Source: Sphingopyxis sp. PAMC25046
Lineage (GTDB): Bacteria; Pseudomonadota; Alphaproteobacteria; Sphingomonadales; Sphingomonadaceae
NCBI RefSeq assembly: GCF_004795895.1
Contig: NZ_CP039250.1
Location: 1,054,001 to 1,118,000 of the forward strand
DNA: 64,000 bases
Reading direction: 5' to 3'
Under the pieces are notes generated by a model. That model searched no databases and had not been told where the DNA came from. It saw only the letters and a list, made by a program, of their open reading frames with translations. A program made the translations under genes and the position numbers. The stretch's first letter is position 1. Each line of letters begins with the position of its first letter. Of this stretch, positions 63,542-64,000 are shown in pieces.

Positions 63542-64000
63542 GGTCTGGATCGCCCCGGCGCTCCGGTCGCCGGAAAGCGATAGGTGATGCGATACAGGTC
63601 CATCGACGCCGCGCCATCGCGCCGGGCCGAAAAAGTCAGTCGGCCCGGCGCCGACCAGTCGACCATCGGGCCATAGTTGTCGCCGTCGGCATCGTTCACC
63701 GACCGCGGCAATATCGTCCCCGCACCGTAGCGGCCATCGGTTGCCGCGGCGGCGAACAGGTCGACGCGGTCGTCCTGCATGCTCGGCGCGCGCGCGAAAA
63801 TCACGGTCTTTCCGTCCGAAAGAAAGGTCGCGTCGAACTCGTCGGCGGCGGTGTTGATCGCACCGGCCAACGGAACCGCCGCCGCAAAGCCGCCTCGCGC
63901 CGTGCGCGCACTGTAAAGGTCATGCCGTCCCGCGCCGCCCGGACGGTCGCTCGAAAACAGCAGGCGCCGGCCATCGGGCGACAGCATCGGCGCGAATTCA
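63538..64000 (-). CDS. PD40/WD40-like beta-propeller protein (5' truncated by window end)
   Basis: The frame is open to the right edge and reads EFAPMLSPDGRRLLFSSDR, a PD40 beta-propeller repeat as in TolB and periplasmic WD40-like proteins. Further repeats (DEFDATFLSDGKTVIFARA; GPMVDWSAPGRLTFSARRDG) follow. At least 154 residues are in the window; the N-terminus lies outside. Probably periplasmic. It overlaps the sigma factor gene by 4 bases tail to tail. Confidence 0.85.
   Translation of the reverse strand, partial: EFAPMLSPDGRRLLFSSDRPGGAGRHDLYSARTARGGFAAAVPLAGAINTAADEFDATFLSDGKTVIFARAPSMQDDRVDLFAAAATDGRYGAGTILPRSVNDADGDNYGPMVDWSAPGRLTFSARRDGAASMDLYRITYRFPATGAPGRSRP

Overview
The window looks like chromosomal DNA of a high-GC alphaproteobacterium of the order Sphingomonadales, most like Sphingopyxis or Sphingomonas; the genus is not proven. 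Support comes from the yqeY-dnaG-rpoD operon, a permuted two-piece tmRNA gene, a MucR-type regulator, the fur-plsC-miaB-phoH order, frequent GTG/TTG starts and a typical sphingomonad exopolysaccharide locus. No phage, integrase, transposase gene or CRISPR array is visible.

Layout. 1-8.1 kb: a small unknown gene, a MoxR ATPase, a DUF6975-like gene, a PspC-domain protein, and the leftward operon yqeY, GIY-YIG, dnaG, rpoD, in which the GIY-YIG gene sits between two intergenic repeats. 8.2-14.5 kb: carA, an accessory membrane gene, carB, greA and a rhomboid protease. 14.5-20.9 kb: a NUDIX hydrolase, three TPM-domain genes with lemA, mscL, tmRNA, a BON-domain protein, and a CadR/PbrR-like MerR regulator divergent from a CDF transporter. 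20.9-25.2 kb: an EmrAB/NodT tripartite efflux operon.

25.4-49.2 kb: a complete Wzx/Wzy-type exopolysaccharide locus. It holds the initiating polyprenyl glycosylphosphotransferase, six glycosyltransferase-type enzymes, Wzx, Wzy, a Wzc-type tyrosine kinase, a short OPX export lipoprotein and a separate outer-membrane barrel. It also makes its own UDP-glucose/UDP-glucuronate precursors (galU, ugd, 4-epimerase) and decorates the polymer (pyruvyl, acyl and acetyl transferases). The gene products predict an acidic, pyruvylated and acylated heteropolysaccharide. Several members are unusual: an aldehyde-dehydrogenase-like protein that has lost all three catalytic positions, a leaderless beta-helix protein, a membrane-anchored EEP-fold protein and a tiny Tat/lipoprotein-like gene.

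49.2-57 kb: tRNA-Thr, then housekeeping genes (nfuA, a nitroreductase, tsaB, rimI, mucR, fur, plsC, miaB, phoH). 57-58 kb: a small patch of lower GC with two tiny genes where ybeY would often be expected. 58-61.2 kb: a TonB-dependent receptor with Fur-like boxes and its DUF6607 partner, probably for heme or iron uptake. 61.2-64 kb: an exoribonuclease-like gene, DoxX, an AhpD-like protein coupled to an ECF41-type sigma factor, and a WD40-like protein cut off by the window end.
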